A stretch of DNA of 64,000 nt, taken from the NCBI GenBank assembly GCA_025200525.1, contig CM045763.1:57739530-57803529 (forward strand). Reading direction: 5' to 3'. The position numbers and the translations under genes were made by a program. The notes under the pieces were generated by a model. It was not told the DNA's origin. It was given only the letters and a program-made list of their open reading frames with translations, and made no database searches. Below, piece by piece: positions 44,904-54,385 of the stretch. This DNA is from Camellia lanceoleosa (lineage: Eukaryota > Streptophyta > Magnoliopsida > Ericales > Theaceae). Numbering within the stretch: position 1 is the stretch's first letter; each line of letters begins with the position of its first letter.

Positions 44904-45111
44904 TAATCTCCTAACTGGTTAATTAACAAAAACACTAATAAAGGCGCGTGCTTTCAACACTCTTCATGGCGCGTGGACTTCATTTCTAAATGCAGTTGAA
45001 AATTTCTAGTGTCGACAACAAAGAAGACGAAAAACAGCCAAAACCTAGCATATAAAAAGGATTTAAAAATAAAAAAAATTATATTTCCTCTATATCAAAA
45101 TAGGGAAAAGA

Positions 45112-45740
45112 ACGGGAGCTCGAGGGGGCTTCCCCCGAAAGCCCCGAAATTGCCAAAAATGGCAAAAAAAAAAAAAGAGCTGCGATTTGTAGCTCGAAAG
45201 AGGCCCTCCCCGAATCCCCCGAATTTGGAAAAGCTTTTTGAATTTTTTTTTTTTAATCAGAAAATCAGAATCAGACGGAGGAAGAAAGCAGAGAAGAAGA
45301 AAGAAAGAAGGAAAGAAGAAGAAAGAAGAGAAGGCTCGACGATCGACGACGGAGCTGCGACGATCGGCGAGCTCATCGGCGATCCATGACGATGGCGACG
45401 ATCGGCCGATCGGCCTGTAATCGAGGGCCCATTTGTGTGTGTTGTCTCCTCCTCTCTCCCTCTCTTTCCCTCTCCGCTCTCCCTCTTTCTCTCTCCCTCT
45501 CCCTGCTGCTCTGTGTGAGCTCGAAAATGTCAAAAATGGAAGAAAAAAAAAATAAAAAAACGAAAAGCCCAAAACGACGTCGTTTTGGGCTTTTCGGGGG
45601 ATTCGGGGAGAAGGAATTCGAGCTACCAAGCTTTTCTCAAAAAAAAAAAGCAAGGTAAGTTAAAAAAAAAAAAAAAAAAACAGTTTATTGAAAATAGAAA
45701 TTAGGGGGATTCGGGGGAGGCAAATTCGAGCTACCAATCA
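45112..45740. mobile_element. MULE-like element with doubled terminal motifs and a 36-bp palindrome
   Basis: Four copies of the AGCTCGA...CCCCCGAA module are present. Two point right (45112-45155; 45187-45227, GTAGCTCGAAAGAGGCCC then CCCCGAATCCCCCGAATTTG). Two are inverted (45591-45632; 45702-45740). A perfect 36-base palindrome spans 45561-45596 with core AAAACGACGTCGTTTT. Between are a GA-rich tract, a CG-rich patch (ACGATCGACGACGG to CGATCGGCCGATCGGCC) and a CT-rich tract. The modules match the ends of the 11749-19111 MULE, so this looks like a short non-autonomous relative. No target duplication was resolved. Confidence 0.6.
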
Positions 45741-45994
45741 AAGTTGATCAAAATATTAATCTCTTATTTTATTTTTTATTTTTTTAAAATATTAATTTAT
45801 TTTTAAAAATTAAATATAAAAATAATATAATTTTTTATTTTATCTTTCTTTTAAATTCATTAACAACATAAAAAGTATAATTATAACATTAATATTTCTC
45901 AAAAAATATATTATCGAAAGATAATTTTAAAAATTTAATTTTTTAAAATATAATAATTATACTATCAAAAAAATTCTAGAAAAGACCATTATTT

Positions 45995-46657
45995 ATTTAT
46001 TTTTTTTGTTATAGGAAAATCCTCCCTACCCTCCCACAGGTTCAAGGCTCCCTTTGCAGAGATCACCAGGGTGTCTTGTTAGCCGTTCCGAACGAGGAGA
46101 CTATAACCTAGAAACTTGCCTCGACCTCCCAAGACAAGCTCCGCTTAAGTCACGACTCGCATAGCGGGAGAGTATTGAACCCACACAAAGTGCTGATTAG
46201 ATAACTTGAGGTCCAATCTCTTAATCAACTATACTTTGCTCAAGAAATTAGCCTAAAAAAAAAGAAATTAAATCTGTGGGCTTGTTTGGTTTGTTTTTGG
46301 GAGAGTTGTTTTTGAAAAAAATTTGGAAGAGTTGTTTTAGAAATTTTTTTAATTTGTTTGGTTGGATATTTTGAGAGATAATTTTTTTTGGGAGTTTGGG
46401 ATGATTTGATATTTTAGAAGAATTTAGTACATATGTGTGAGAGAAAAGTAATTGAGAATGAAAGACGAGAGAGAAAAAGTGATTGATTGATGTGTAAGGA
46501 AGAGAAAATATTTTTAAAACTTTTTAAAAAAAAATTTCAAACCAAATAATTTTTAAAATTTAATTTTCTAAAACTCATCTCTTAAATTCAAATCAAACAA
46601 GCCCTCTGATCCTGAGGCTTAAACCCCCAGCCTTAACAATGAGACCCACCCCCAGTT
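45995..46657 (-). mobile_element. tRNA-derived SINE carrying a nested MITE
   Basis: The block is flanked by 14-bp direct repeats AAAGACCATTATTT (45981-45994 and 46658-46671), as expected of LINE-driven retroposition. On the minus strand it has an A-box-like TAGTTGATTAAGAGATTGG and a B-box-like GGGTTCAATACTC about 50 bases apart, and ends in an A-rich tail (AAAAAAAATAAATAAATAAT). A second B-box-like GGGGTTTAAGCC lies near its right end. It is probably a SINE, or two stacked SINE heads, later invaded by a MITE. Confidence 0.65.
46278..46604. mobile_element. MITE, 327 bp, nested in the SINE
   Basis: Ends GGGCTTGTTTGGTTTG and AAATCAAACAAGCCC are inverted. The interior is A/T- and GA-rich without genes. 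Confidence 0.75.
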
Positions 46658-46733
46658 AAAGACCATTATTTTATCACGCAGGGAGTATCAAAATCCAAAC
46701 AAGACTTCTAAACACAGTTTCTTTTATATAGTA

Positions 46734-46740
46734 CAACTCC
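46734..46740 (+). promoter_or_regulatory. Candidate TATA box of the OFP gene
   Basis: TTATATA lies 100 bases upstream of the start codon, followed by a CT-rich leader with (CT)n at 46782-46830, a common arrangement in plant core promoters. Confidence 0.6.
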
Positions 46741-46781
46741 TATTCGCCTATCCAAATTTCAAGTCCGCCACCTTCATCTTC

Positions 46782-46830
46782 TCTCTCTCTCTCTCTCTCT
46801 CTCTCCCTCTCTCTCAAACTTTCTCTCTCT
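46782..46830 (+). repeat. (CT)n run in the OFP 5' leader
   Basis: CT dinucleotides with a few interruptions lie directly upstream of the start codon. Confidence 0.95.
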
Positions 46831-46833
46831 ATA

Positions 46834-47700
46834 ATGGAGAACCAGAACCGATTGAAGCTCCGAATCTCTCGGATGTTCCGATCATCATTCGGGTCGTGCA
46901 AAACGCGAAACATGTCGGACGTGATCGAACGACCCCGTTTCGTACCCCAAAACCGCCAACAACAACAACAACAACAACAACAACACTACCAATTGATCGA
47001 ACTCTTCTCTCCCAAGTCTCGTCCATTCCCTTCAATTTGCAGACCCAAATGCTCCGAAACAACCCAAACAGAGCTCTTTCCCAGACGCAAAATCTCCGAC
47101 CGAAACTCCCTTCTCGACGGTCGAAAATGCCCCCCCGCATCACCCATTTCGCCTCTCAATCTCAACACATTGAACGACTTCCAAAACCCAGAATCCAAAT
47201 CGATTCAATCGAAGCAGAAGTTGAAGAAAAAGCAGAGAAAGAAGTCGAAGAACAAGGCAACCCAGTTCATGAAAACCAATGACTTCGACGCTTACTATGA
47301 CTGGTTTACCAGCGACGACGACGATGATGATAAGACGACCCTTTTCTCATCCAAATCTCTTTCCTCCGATTCGTCGGACTCGTTTCGCCGGAACAAAGGC
47401 CGGTATGGGCCGAATCGGAGAAACATGGGATCGAAGAAGAAGGGGTCTGAGGAGATGGGTTTAATGCCATTAGAGGGGAAAGTGAAGAATAGCTTTGCTG
47501 TAGTGAAGCGATCGAACGATCCATACGGTGATTTCAGGACTTCAATGGTGGAGATGATAGTGGAGAAGCAGATTTTTGGGGCCAGAGATTTGGAGAACTT
47601 GTTGCAGACTTTTCTTTCGTTGAATTCGTATCATCATCATAAGGTTATTGTTCAAGTGTTTACAGAGATTTGGGAGGCTCTGTTTTCTAACTGCTCTTAG
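46834..47700 (+). CDS. OVATE family protein (OFP)
   Basis: Intronless gene for 288 residues, as usual in this plant family of transcriptional repressors that interact with TALE homeodomain proteins and affect organ shape and cell elongation. N-terminus LKLRISRMFRSSFGSCKTRN matches the conserved short N-terminal motif of the OFP6/7/8 group. The C-terminal OVATE domain (about residues 220-284) reads FAVVKRSNDPYGDFRTSMVE, then EKQIF, LENLLQTFLSLNS and VFTEIWEALF. Between them are a run of nine glutamines (42-50, CAA repeats), a Lys-rich basic stretch that may serve nuclear import, YDWFTSDDDDDD and a Ser-rich stretch. The start is the first ATG after the TATA box and CT leader. No damage is seen. 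Confidence 0.95.
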   Translation: MENQNRLKLRISRMFRSSFGSCKTRNMSDVIERPRFVPQNRQQQQQQQQQHYQLIELFSPKSRPFPSICRPKCSETTQTELFPRRKISDRNSLLDGRKCPPASPISPLNLNTLNDFQNPESKSIQSKQKLKKKQRKKSKNKATQFMKTNDFDAYYDWFTSDDDDDDKTTLFSSKSLSSDSSDSFRRNKGRYGPNRRNMGSKKKGSEEMGLMPLEGKVKNSFAVVKRSNDPYGDFRTSMVEMIVEKQIFGARDLENLLQTFLSLNSYHHHKVIVQVFTEIWEALFSNCS

Positions 47701-48485
47701 AAGAGAAAAAACTGTACTGGTCTGTTTTTTTTTTTTTGGTTGTATTTTCGTGGGAAAAAAGAATATTGAGTGCAATATTGCACTAAGTTCTTCTAACTGT
47801 TATTGACCTTGATTAGTGTTTTTTTGTGTGTGTCTATTTATCAAATTCAAGTTCTTTTTTTTCAAATCATATTTCTTAGATGCATGTTGGTTTTTACTTT
47901 TGTGAAGTCGTGTTAAATTCTAAAGTCGCTTTTTCAAAACTTGAAATTGTGTTTTAAAAATATAATTTTAATTAATTTTCTTTAAATTTCTTTTCTCATC
48001 ATGTTTCCAAAACACAATTTCAAACCTAAAGTAATGAGTTTAATAAAAGTTCAAAACATGTTTGTTTAAATTTTTAGAATCCGTTTTTAAAAAAATTTCA
48101 AAAACTAATTTTGTGGAAAAAAATCAAAAGCATTCATTATTTTTAAATGATTTTTCTTTTTAAAAAAAATTCAAAAACATTTGTTCGTGTGTGTGTTTAT
48201 TTTTGTTAAATTAATTTCTAATTTTTATTTTATTTTTTGGGTTCTGTTCTTTTTGTTATGATCATGATTAGCCGGTGATATCAATGTTGTGATTTATGCT
48301 GTAAATGGATTTTCTTGTTTGTTTCTTATTGTCTTTGGGTTTTGAAGAGAGGAGAGAGTTGAGAGTTGAAGAGAAGGTGTTTTTTTTTTTGGGTGAGATT
48401 TGTGTAAATTTTTGTGATAGGTTTCAAAAGAGTGAGAATGGAGAAGGAAGACAAAAGATGATAGACTTGAGACTTTAAGATAATT
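47701..48485. other. OFP 3' flank, AT-rich
   Basis: Contains the presumed 3' untranslated region (a T-rich tract at 47725-47740 and AATATTGAG near 47762), then AT-rich DNA without genes. Confidence 0.5.
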
Positions 48486-48489
48486 AATT

Positions 48490-48725
48490 GGGTAATGCTA
48501 TAGTGTGCAACTTACACCTTACACCTTTTTGTGTTCATTTACATCTTACACTTACACTTTTTTTACCTTACACTTACACCTTTTGTGTAAGTGGCACATG
48601 ATGTGCAACTTATACATTTCATTTATACCTTCCACTTACACTTATACCTTACACTTACACCTTTTGTGTGGGTGACACATGGTGTGCAACCCACTTACAC
48701 CTTTTGTGGGTTGCACACCTAAGAA
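48490..48725. mobile_element. Repeat-rich inverted element with GTGTGCAAC ends
   Basis: Left ATAGTGTGCAACTTACACC and right GGGTTGCACACC are inverted. The interior is a degenerate array of CTTACACTTACACC and TTTTGTGTAAGTG phrases. A putative MITE. The minus-strand frame here is a repeat artefact. Confidence 0.55.
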
Positions 48726-49299
48726 AACTCCTAATTGTTTTATTTTTTAGCAGCTCAACTTGAGATTGGGTGTAAGACTTTACAACCATGATGCATATGA
48801 TGGAGATAGAAGGGAAGAAGAGCTTTGTTTGTTTCCTAAGAAAATAGTTTACAAAAAAAAGTATGATTAGTTGTCTCGGTTTCTTCTGCGGTTGAACTTC
48901 TGGGTTTCTTTTTACACTATTGCACAAAAAGAATAGAAAAAGAAAACCAACTTTTGAAACAATGTATAAAGGAAGTCTTATTATTTATTTATTTTAAATA
49001 ACATGCAAGATGTTGACAAATAATATCAACTTTGATTACGTACACACTAGGAAGCATAGAAGTGATCTGAATGACATTAGCACTTATTCTCTTTGACTAA
49101 ATAATTGCGAAATTATTGATTCCTTTTTCAAAACCTTCTGAACTTGGGCCTAGTTTGAGAATTCGATATTAATTTTTGATTTTTTTTATAATATTTTTTA
49201 AGTTATTATTTGTTTATATGTTTTTAAAAAAAAAAAATTAATTCAAAAAAATTAATTTTTAATTTACTTTTCAAAATAAGCTTTGAGCTTAAAGCGTGA

Positions 49300-49435
49300 A
49301 AGGGTAAATATATATTTATGAATTTATTTGGAAGGGTAATATATATTTCTTTGTTGTTATATTTATGAATTTATTTGGAAGGTTGATAAATATTTCTTCG
49401 TTTTTATATTTATGAATTTATTTGGATGAATTTCC
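49300..49435 (+). repeat. Three copies of a ~50-bp A/T-rich unit
   Basis: ATATTTATGAATTTATTTGGA recurs at about 49312, 49362 and 49408. Confidence 0.85.
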
Positions 49436-49494
49436 TTCATTTTTAATTTTAATATTTTTAAAAAATTTAATTTCAGAGTAGACATTTGATATAA

Positions 49495-49800
49495 TTGTGG
49501 TATCACTAATCAATGTGAAATCTCATATTATGAACTACATATTGGGTTAGTGAGAACAGTTGTGATTTGTGGCATTAAATTTAAGGGTACTAATGACACT
49601 AATTTCTATATCAGGTAAAAAAAAAAAAAATAAATAAAAATAAAATTGCCAAAACAAAAAATTAATGCCATTAGTGCTCAACAAATTAGTGCCACAAATA
49701 ACAAGTGTTTGCCTAATTTCATTTATAATATTGTATTGGCCAATAGCATGAGGTAAGATGAAATCTCTACTATACTGAATATTTACTTTTGAACCTAACT
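49495..49800. mobile_element. Decayed foldback element
   Basis: GTGATTTGTGGCATTAAATT near 49561 and GTGCCACAAATAAC near 49690 are inverted, as are GGTACTAATGACACTAATTT and ATTAATGCCATTAGTGC. A poly-A/(TAAA) stretch separates the arms. Confidence 0.5.
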
Positions 49801-49894
49801 TTTTTTGGTTACATCGGAAAAGACTTCTGAACCTAACGCATTATCATTGATCAATAAATTTTTTTTTATTGTCGTGAAATAATTAAGGATTAAA

Positions 49895-50085
49895 GATTAG
49901 TTTGGCATAAATTAAATAATAATATAAAAAATTTAAAAATTATTATCTTATTTAAGTTATATCATCTTATTTAAATTACATTACTTTTCTAACATATCAC
50001 GTCAAACTTAACTCAAACCCAACAAATATAAATCAATAAATTAAAAAATACACTTTTTTTAAAGCATTCCAAACCAACCCTAAAT
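49895..50085. mobile_element. MITE, inverted relative of the 50255-50433 element
   Basis: Left AGATTAGTTTGGCAT, right CATTCCAAACCAACCCT. The interior ATCTTATTTAAGTTATATCA is the reverse complement of the GATGTGACTTAAATAAGAT phrase of the next copy. Confidence 0.65.
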
Positions 50086-50254
50086 GTTGCAAGCTATTTC
50101 CTTCTTAAAAGAGTGCTCGGACTCCCTGATTTTTTTTTTTTTTTTTTGAGTCTTTTTATTTTTATTTGCTTCAAAAAAAATTCAAATAAAATTCTAAGTA
50201 TAGGTACATTAAAAACTATTATTTTAAGTCACATTAAACACTGGTTTTGATTCA

Positions 50255-50433
50255 AGTTTGGGAAGACTAAATAAGTGTACTTTTTGAATTTTTATGAAAT
50301 ATGGGTTGGATTTAAGTTGGATTTGAAGTGATGTGTTAGAGAGGTGATGTGACTTAAATAAGATGATGTGACTTAAATAGGATAGTGACTTTTTGACTTT
50401 TTGAATTTGTTTGAGGATGCCAAACTTGGCCTA
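50255..50433. mobile_element. MITE, CAAGTTTGGGAAG...GCCAAACTTGG
   Basis: Ends CAAGTTTGGGAAGAC and GATGCCAAACTTGGCC are inverted. The internal duplication GATG(A)TGTGACTTAAATA(A/G)GAT is present. Confidence 0.65.
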
Positions 50434-50562
50434 AGTGCTTTACTCTCATTTCTTTAGAAAATGTCTTGCTTCATTCAACTATGCTGTTGTCAATTTTACT
50501 TTTCATGATTCAATTGTAAATGTGGTCACAATTTGATTTTGGCTACATACATTAATTATGAG

Positions 50563-51093
50563 TGTTGATTTTTGACCACACAATCAAATAGGAAACTTAG
50601 CTGGAGAGTATCGGTAGAATAGATTAAGCCCAACAACCTGCACAAGAAGATGAGAATCCAACGGTGGTTTGTTCACCTTGGGGCACTCTGACGATCAAGT
50701 TAGTAATTAATATCTCTCAAATATAACAAATTGTGCTTAAACTCACAAGAAAAGAACTTGCCCCAGACCCACGAGAGTGCCTTACTTTTATGACTAGCAA
50801 TGACATGATCCTATTAGAAGCCTCACTTCAATGGACTCAAGCTTAATGCTTATCTTGGACCTTCATCTAGATAGAGATAAACTCTTCTTGAGTTTTATGT
50901 TTATCCAGACTAAGATCCTCCCCTGTTCTAGGACTCTTGTCTCTTGTCCGCTCATCTCGGATTATGGTATCTCTGCAGATAACCTCGGCCTAGCCGAGAT
51001 CACCTGGGCACACGATCAAGTCACGTGGCACCTTGGATGACACTTCGGTGTCACCCTAGCTACGTGTTGTCACTCACAAAATACGTCCCTACA
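50563..51093 (-). mobile_element. 3' LTR of a Tat-lineage Ty3/gypsy element (531 bp)
   Basis: On the minus strand the LTR begins TGTAGGGACG just after a polypurine tract and ends in GGTCAAAAATCAACA. The TG...CA ends and ATCAACA terminus are typical of Tat-lineage LTRs. The rest of the element lies to the right (Tat internal sequence, antisense-located extra gene, integrase). The matching 5' LTR is outside the window, so the target duplication cannot be tested. Confidence 0.75.
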
Positions 51094-51102
51094 ACTGCCC
51101 CT
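51094..51102 (-). other. Polypurine tract of the Tat element
   Basis: AGGGGCAGT on the minus strand directly abuts the LTR start, paralleling the tract at 3043-3055. Confidence 0.7.
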
Positions 51103-52660
51103 AGGTTTTATTACCTTGACAATCTGAGGTGATAGAACTTACATAGCATATCAACTAACAATCCATTTTTCTCGCTAACTGAGAAAATTTCGTCGATTTT
51201 AAGTACCCAGGACTCAAATGTCCACTTTACCAAGGATAAGGAACCAAGAATCAGCTTCTTTAAACATCCCAGCCGAGGTCGTTCTTATAGCCGAGGTTAT
51301 TACCTCATTACTTCAAGAATTTCAAGAGTTTTAACTCCACATGAGCTGTCATGTATGGCTCGTTTTAACCATTTCTTCCACGTGCCCTATAGCTATTCGT
51401 TCGTTACTTAGTCATGTCATCACAAGTCCAAATCTAAACAATAAATACAACTATAAAAGCCATTATTTTGAGCAAAGGGAACCACCCAAAACCAAAACTA
51501 GAAATCAAATTCAAAATCATGCTTAACTAATTAATCGTCACCATAAGGTAACATCTTTCTTTAATAAACATTTCTTCTTGTTACCGTACAAATTAATTTA
51601 GCCTCCTCCTAATCATTTTAGTATCCCCCTATTCAGATGGTTCTTTCTTTATCTACCGTAAGACACGAGATCAACCACAATCAATTAACATAACAGGGTG
51701 TTTAGTTACTCCACATACGTAGGTCCTACTAGAGTCATTATAGGGTCATAGATTTCCTTAAGTATACAATATTCGCATTCGTCCAAATTTTATACTGTCT
51801 TGTAATTCAACAATTTAGCGACAAAATAATTTGACCATTTAATATCAGAGTTAGAATTCTTGTCCAGATCAGTTCAATATGATAGGAAATCGATTTGAAA
51901 TCACGTCGCGTATATTATACAACTCTGTATTAACGTATCAGAAGAGATAAATGTCCAGTACATATCGTTAACTTGCCATCAATAATTCCCTCAATTCCCC
52001 ATCAGGAATTGTCAATAATTTCTCGACTTATAAAACCATCTTAATTATAACTTGTTTTGAAATCGTAGTTCATAGTGCTTGACCAAATCGGTTCAAGATT
52101 AATAGTCCATTTCCTTATCCATTTTAACAATCAGTAAAAACAAAATTACATTCAATTAACCTTGAAAATCACTGCATACATAACTTTCTCTTACAACCGG
52201 CCACACGCGACGTAATGCAACGATCATGCAAAGCACAACTTATCAAAATGCCTAATACAATAGCTTTTCAAAATCATAGATCTAAACATTATTAGTGTTT
52301 AAGCAATTCGCCTAAACAGATGATAACATATCAATCCAAAAAGAACAGCTGATAACATATACCTTACTTAATCATTTGCATATAAATTACCTTACCAATC
52401 ATTGTTCCTTTTCATTCTGTTTAACCAGACGGAGGTAGGATCCTTTGGATCCTCTATTCTTATTCTTGCCATGTTCTGCACAACAATCAATCACAATATG
52501 CAGAAAGAATGTCCAATCGACATGAATCATAATCGTTAGCGTTAACAAATTGCATTTAATGTTGCTATCATTTTCTTTCATATGCAATAAGGATGCCATG
52601 CATGATACCTAAGTCTTTTCTAGACATCCTAAAGCCCAATGGATTCGTGTGTGAGATAGC
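51103..52660. other. Tat 3' internal DNA passing into the second element's interior
   Basis: GCCGAGGT phrases near 51272 and 51293 match the wording of the extra-gene region at about 61000-62600, so 51103 to about 51540 belongs to the Tat element. Somewhere after that the inserted element's interior begins, since its primer site is at 52668. That junction was not found. The only coding-like piece, on the minus strand near 52410-52470, opens MARIRIEDPKDPTSVW and may be a gag start, but it is not followed by a long frame. Confidence 0.4.
51379..51459 (+). promoter_or_regulatory. Candidate plus-strand promoter for the Tat extra gene
   Basis: CACGTG (51379-51384) lies about 70 bases upstream of TATAAAAG (51452-51459), pointing right toward the opposite-strand gene. 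The intervening insertion (up to 58673) would now separate promoter and gene. Confidence 0.4.
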
Positions 52661-52667
52661 AACTCGT

Positions 52668-52679
52668 GCTCTGATACCA
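52668..52679 (-). other. Primer binding site (initiator tRNA-Met type)
   Basis: GCTCTGATACCA is the reverse complement of TGGTATCAGAGC, the standard iMet primer site. It lies two bases from the LTR edge at 52682, so the element reads leftward from here. Confidence 0.9.
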
Positions 52680-53279
52680 CTTGTCACGCCCCAAACTCGC
52701 CCCTAAAAGTTCGGGCATGACCTATGCAGATACAGACACATAACTTGATATACATAATATATGGGGCCTGAACGGAACCATTTAATATTACAAAGTAACA
52801 TAGAATAACATCCATTGAGCTAAAACTAACATGCCAGGATCACATACGTGAGAGCCATTTATCTATATACATACCCATACACATAAATGAGCGTATATCC
52901 GAACATTGGTAAAGAAATAGGGGTATATACATACATTTTAACCTTAGGTAAATAATTATAGTGCAAGCCAAAATCTTAACAAAACTTCACATAAATGCAT
53001 GGGCTTGGTCTGGGAGTCTGGGCATACTGAGGTTGACAATTGAAGGGTGAGCATCAAGGGTTAAGACGGACTCCCAAAGTGGTTACCTACAGAACAGACA
53101 TAACACAAAGTGAGCGAAACTCAGCGAATAATAGTACATAAATGATTCAATGCTCAACTTGAAGTATAATACATATCAATGCATACATAAATAAAAAGGG
53201 TATGAGGTTAATTGATTCTGCACTAATTTCATAACGGCCTTAGGCCCAATCTTGAAACATAATATCTTGAAACATAATG

Positions 53280-53529
53280 GTCCTGTTTGGTAGAGTTATG
53301 GGAAAGTGCTTATAGCTTATGCCTAAACAGCTTATAGCTTATAACTATGAACATAAGCTGATTTCTGACTTATAAATTAAGCATCTCCTGCCCCACTCAA
53401 AGAATAAGCTGATTTCTAACTTCCAAAAAGTTATAAGTTATAAGCTATAAGCTAAACCAAATACATCAAAATAGCTTAAATTAAGCTGAAAGCTGAAATA
53501 AGCAACTTTTAAGCTGCACCAAACAGGGC
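53280..53529. mobile_element. MITE, copy 3 (inverted) of the GGCCCTGTTTGGTA family
   Basis: Ends GTCCTGTTTGGTAGAG and TGCACCAAACAGGGC. Exact 21-base copies of a phrase containing AATATCTTGAAACATAATGG lie directly on each side (53260-53280 and 53530-53550). This is too long for a normal duplication and probably reflects insertion between tandem repeats. Confidence 0.8.
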
Positions 53530-53539
53530 TAATATCTTG

Positions 53540-53665
53540 AAACATAATGGCTTTAAGCCCTTGAACAGAGTGGCAATAAGCCCTTAAACATATTGGCATT
53601 AAGCCCTTAAACGTGTTGACATTGAGCCCTTGAACATGTTGGCATTAAGCCCTTGAACTTGTATG
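53540..53665 (-). repeat. Five units of GGCATTAAGCCCTTGAACATG type
   Basis: Period about 26-28 bases. Units diverge mildly (GGCAATAAGCCCTTAAAC, GACATTGAGCCCTTGAAC). Confidence 0.9.
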
Positions 53666-54095
53666 TATGAACTCAAGAGGTGGCTCGCACGGATTCTAAA
53701 GGTGACTCGCATTGCAGAACTTAGTTCCGTACAGCACTTTGTTTCATACTAACAGATCTTACAGATCATACAAAATGGCCATAGGCCTCATAACTTTCAC
53801 AGATCAGCTTCCAGCCTCATAATTTTCACATATGTATGGACTCAAGAGGTGGTTCGTACGGATTCTAGAGGTAACTCGCACTGCAGCACTTAGTTCCGTA
53901 CAACACGTTGCTCTATACCAAAAATACAGAATAGCCTCTGGCCTAATAGATCATATAGAATGGTCATCGGCCCAAATTGGCTTTAAGCCTAGTTCATATA
54001 TGTATGGATTCAAGAGGTGTCTCACATGGACTCTAGAGGTGACTCACACTGTAGCACTTAGTTCCAAGTAACACTTTGTTCCATACCAGTAAGTA
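53665..54095 (-). repeat. Three copies of a ~100-bp LTR block
   Basis: ACTCAAGAGGTGGCTCGCAC, then GACTCGCA(C/T)TG and TTAGTTCCGTACA(G/A)CAC, begins near 53667, 53837 and 54007. The same block occurs once at about 31563-31665 in the other solo LTR. Confidence 0.85.
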
Positions 54096-54239
54096 ATTAT
54101 GTCATACCATAAACGGAAACAAATTCGTACATATGCATTATACTTGAATCATAACAGAAATCAGAATTCATACTTGATTATACTTGGTACTTTAATAGCG
54201 CTAACAAATCAATATAAAGCATTCTTGTTAGTTCCATAA

Positions 54240-54385
54240 AGGAATCCCCCGATACTAAGAACTTCTAACATTCGTGAACTTGTAACATACTTAAACTTGT
54301 ACACATTTGAACTTATAACATACATAAACTTGTAACATATGTAAACTTGTAACATCATTAAACTTGTAACATCCTTGAACCACGG
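54240..54385 (-). repeat. About eight ~18-bp units of AAACTTGTAACATA
   Basis: AACTTGTAACATAC recurs through this stretch with a period of about 18-20. Confidence 0.9.

Noticed and set aside
45090..45653. 187-residue minus-strand open frame
   Set aside because: It spans terminal motifs, GA/CT tracts and the palindrome of a MULE-like element. The composition is low-complexity and no domain is visible.
46000..46255. A minus-strand tRNA gene
   Set aside because: A- and B-box-like motifs are present, but there is no cloverleaf with a closing acceptor stem and the unit ends in an A-rich tail, so a SINE fits better.
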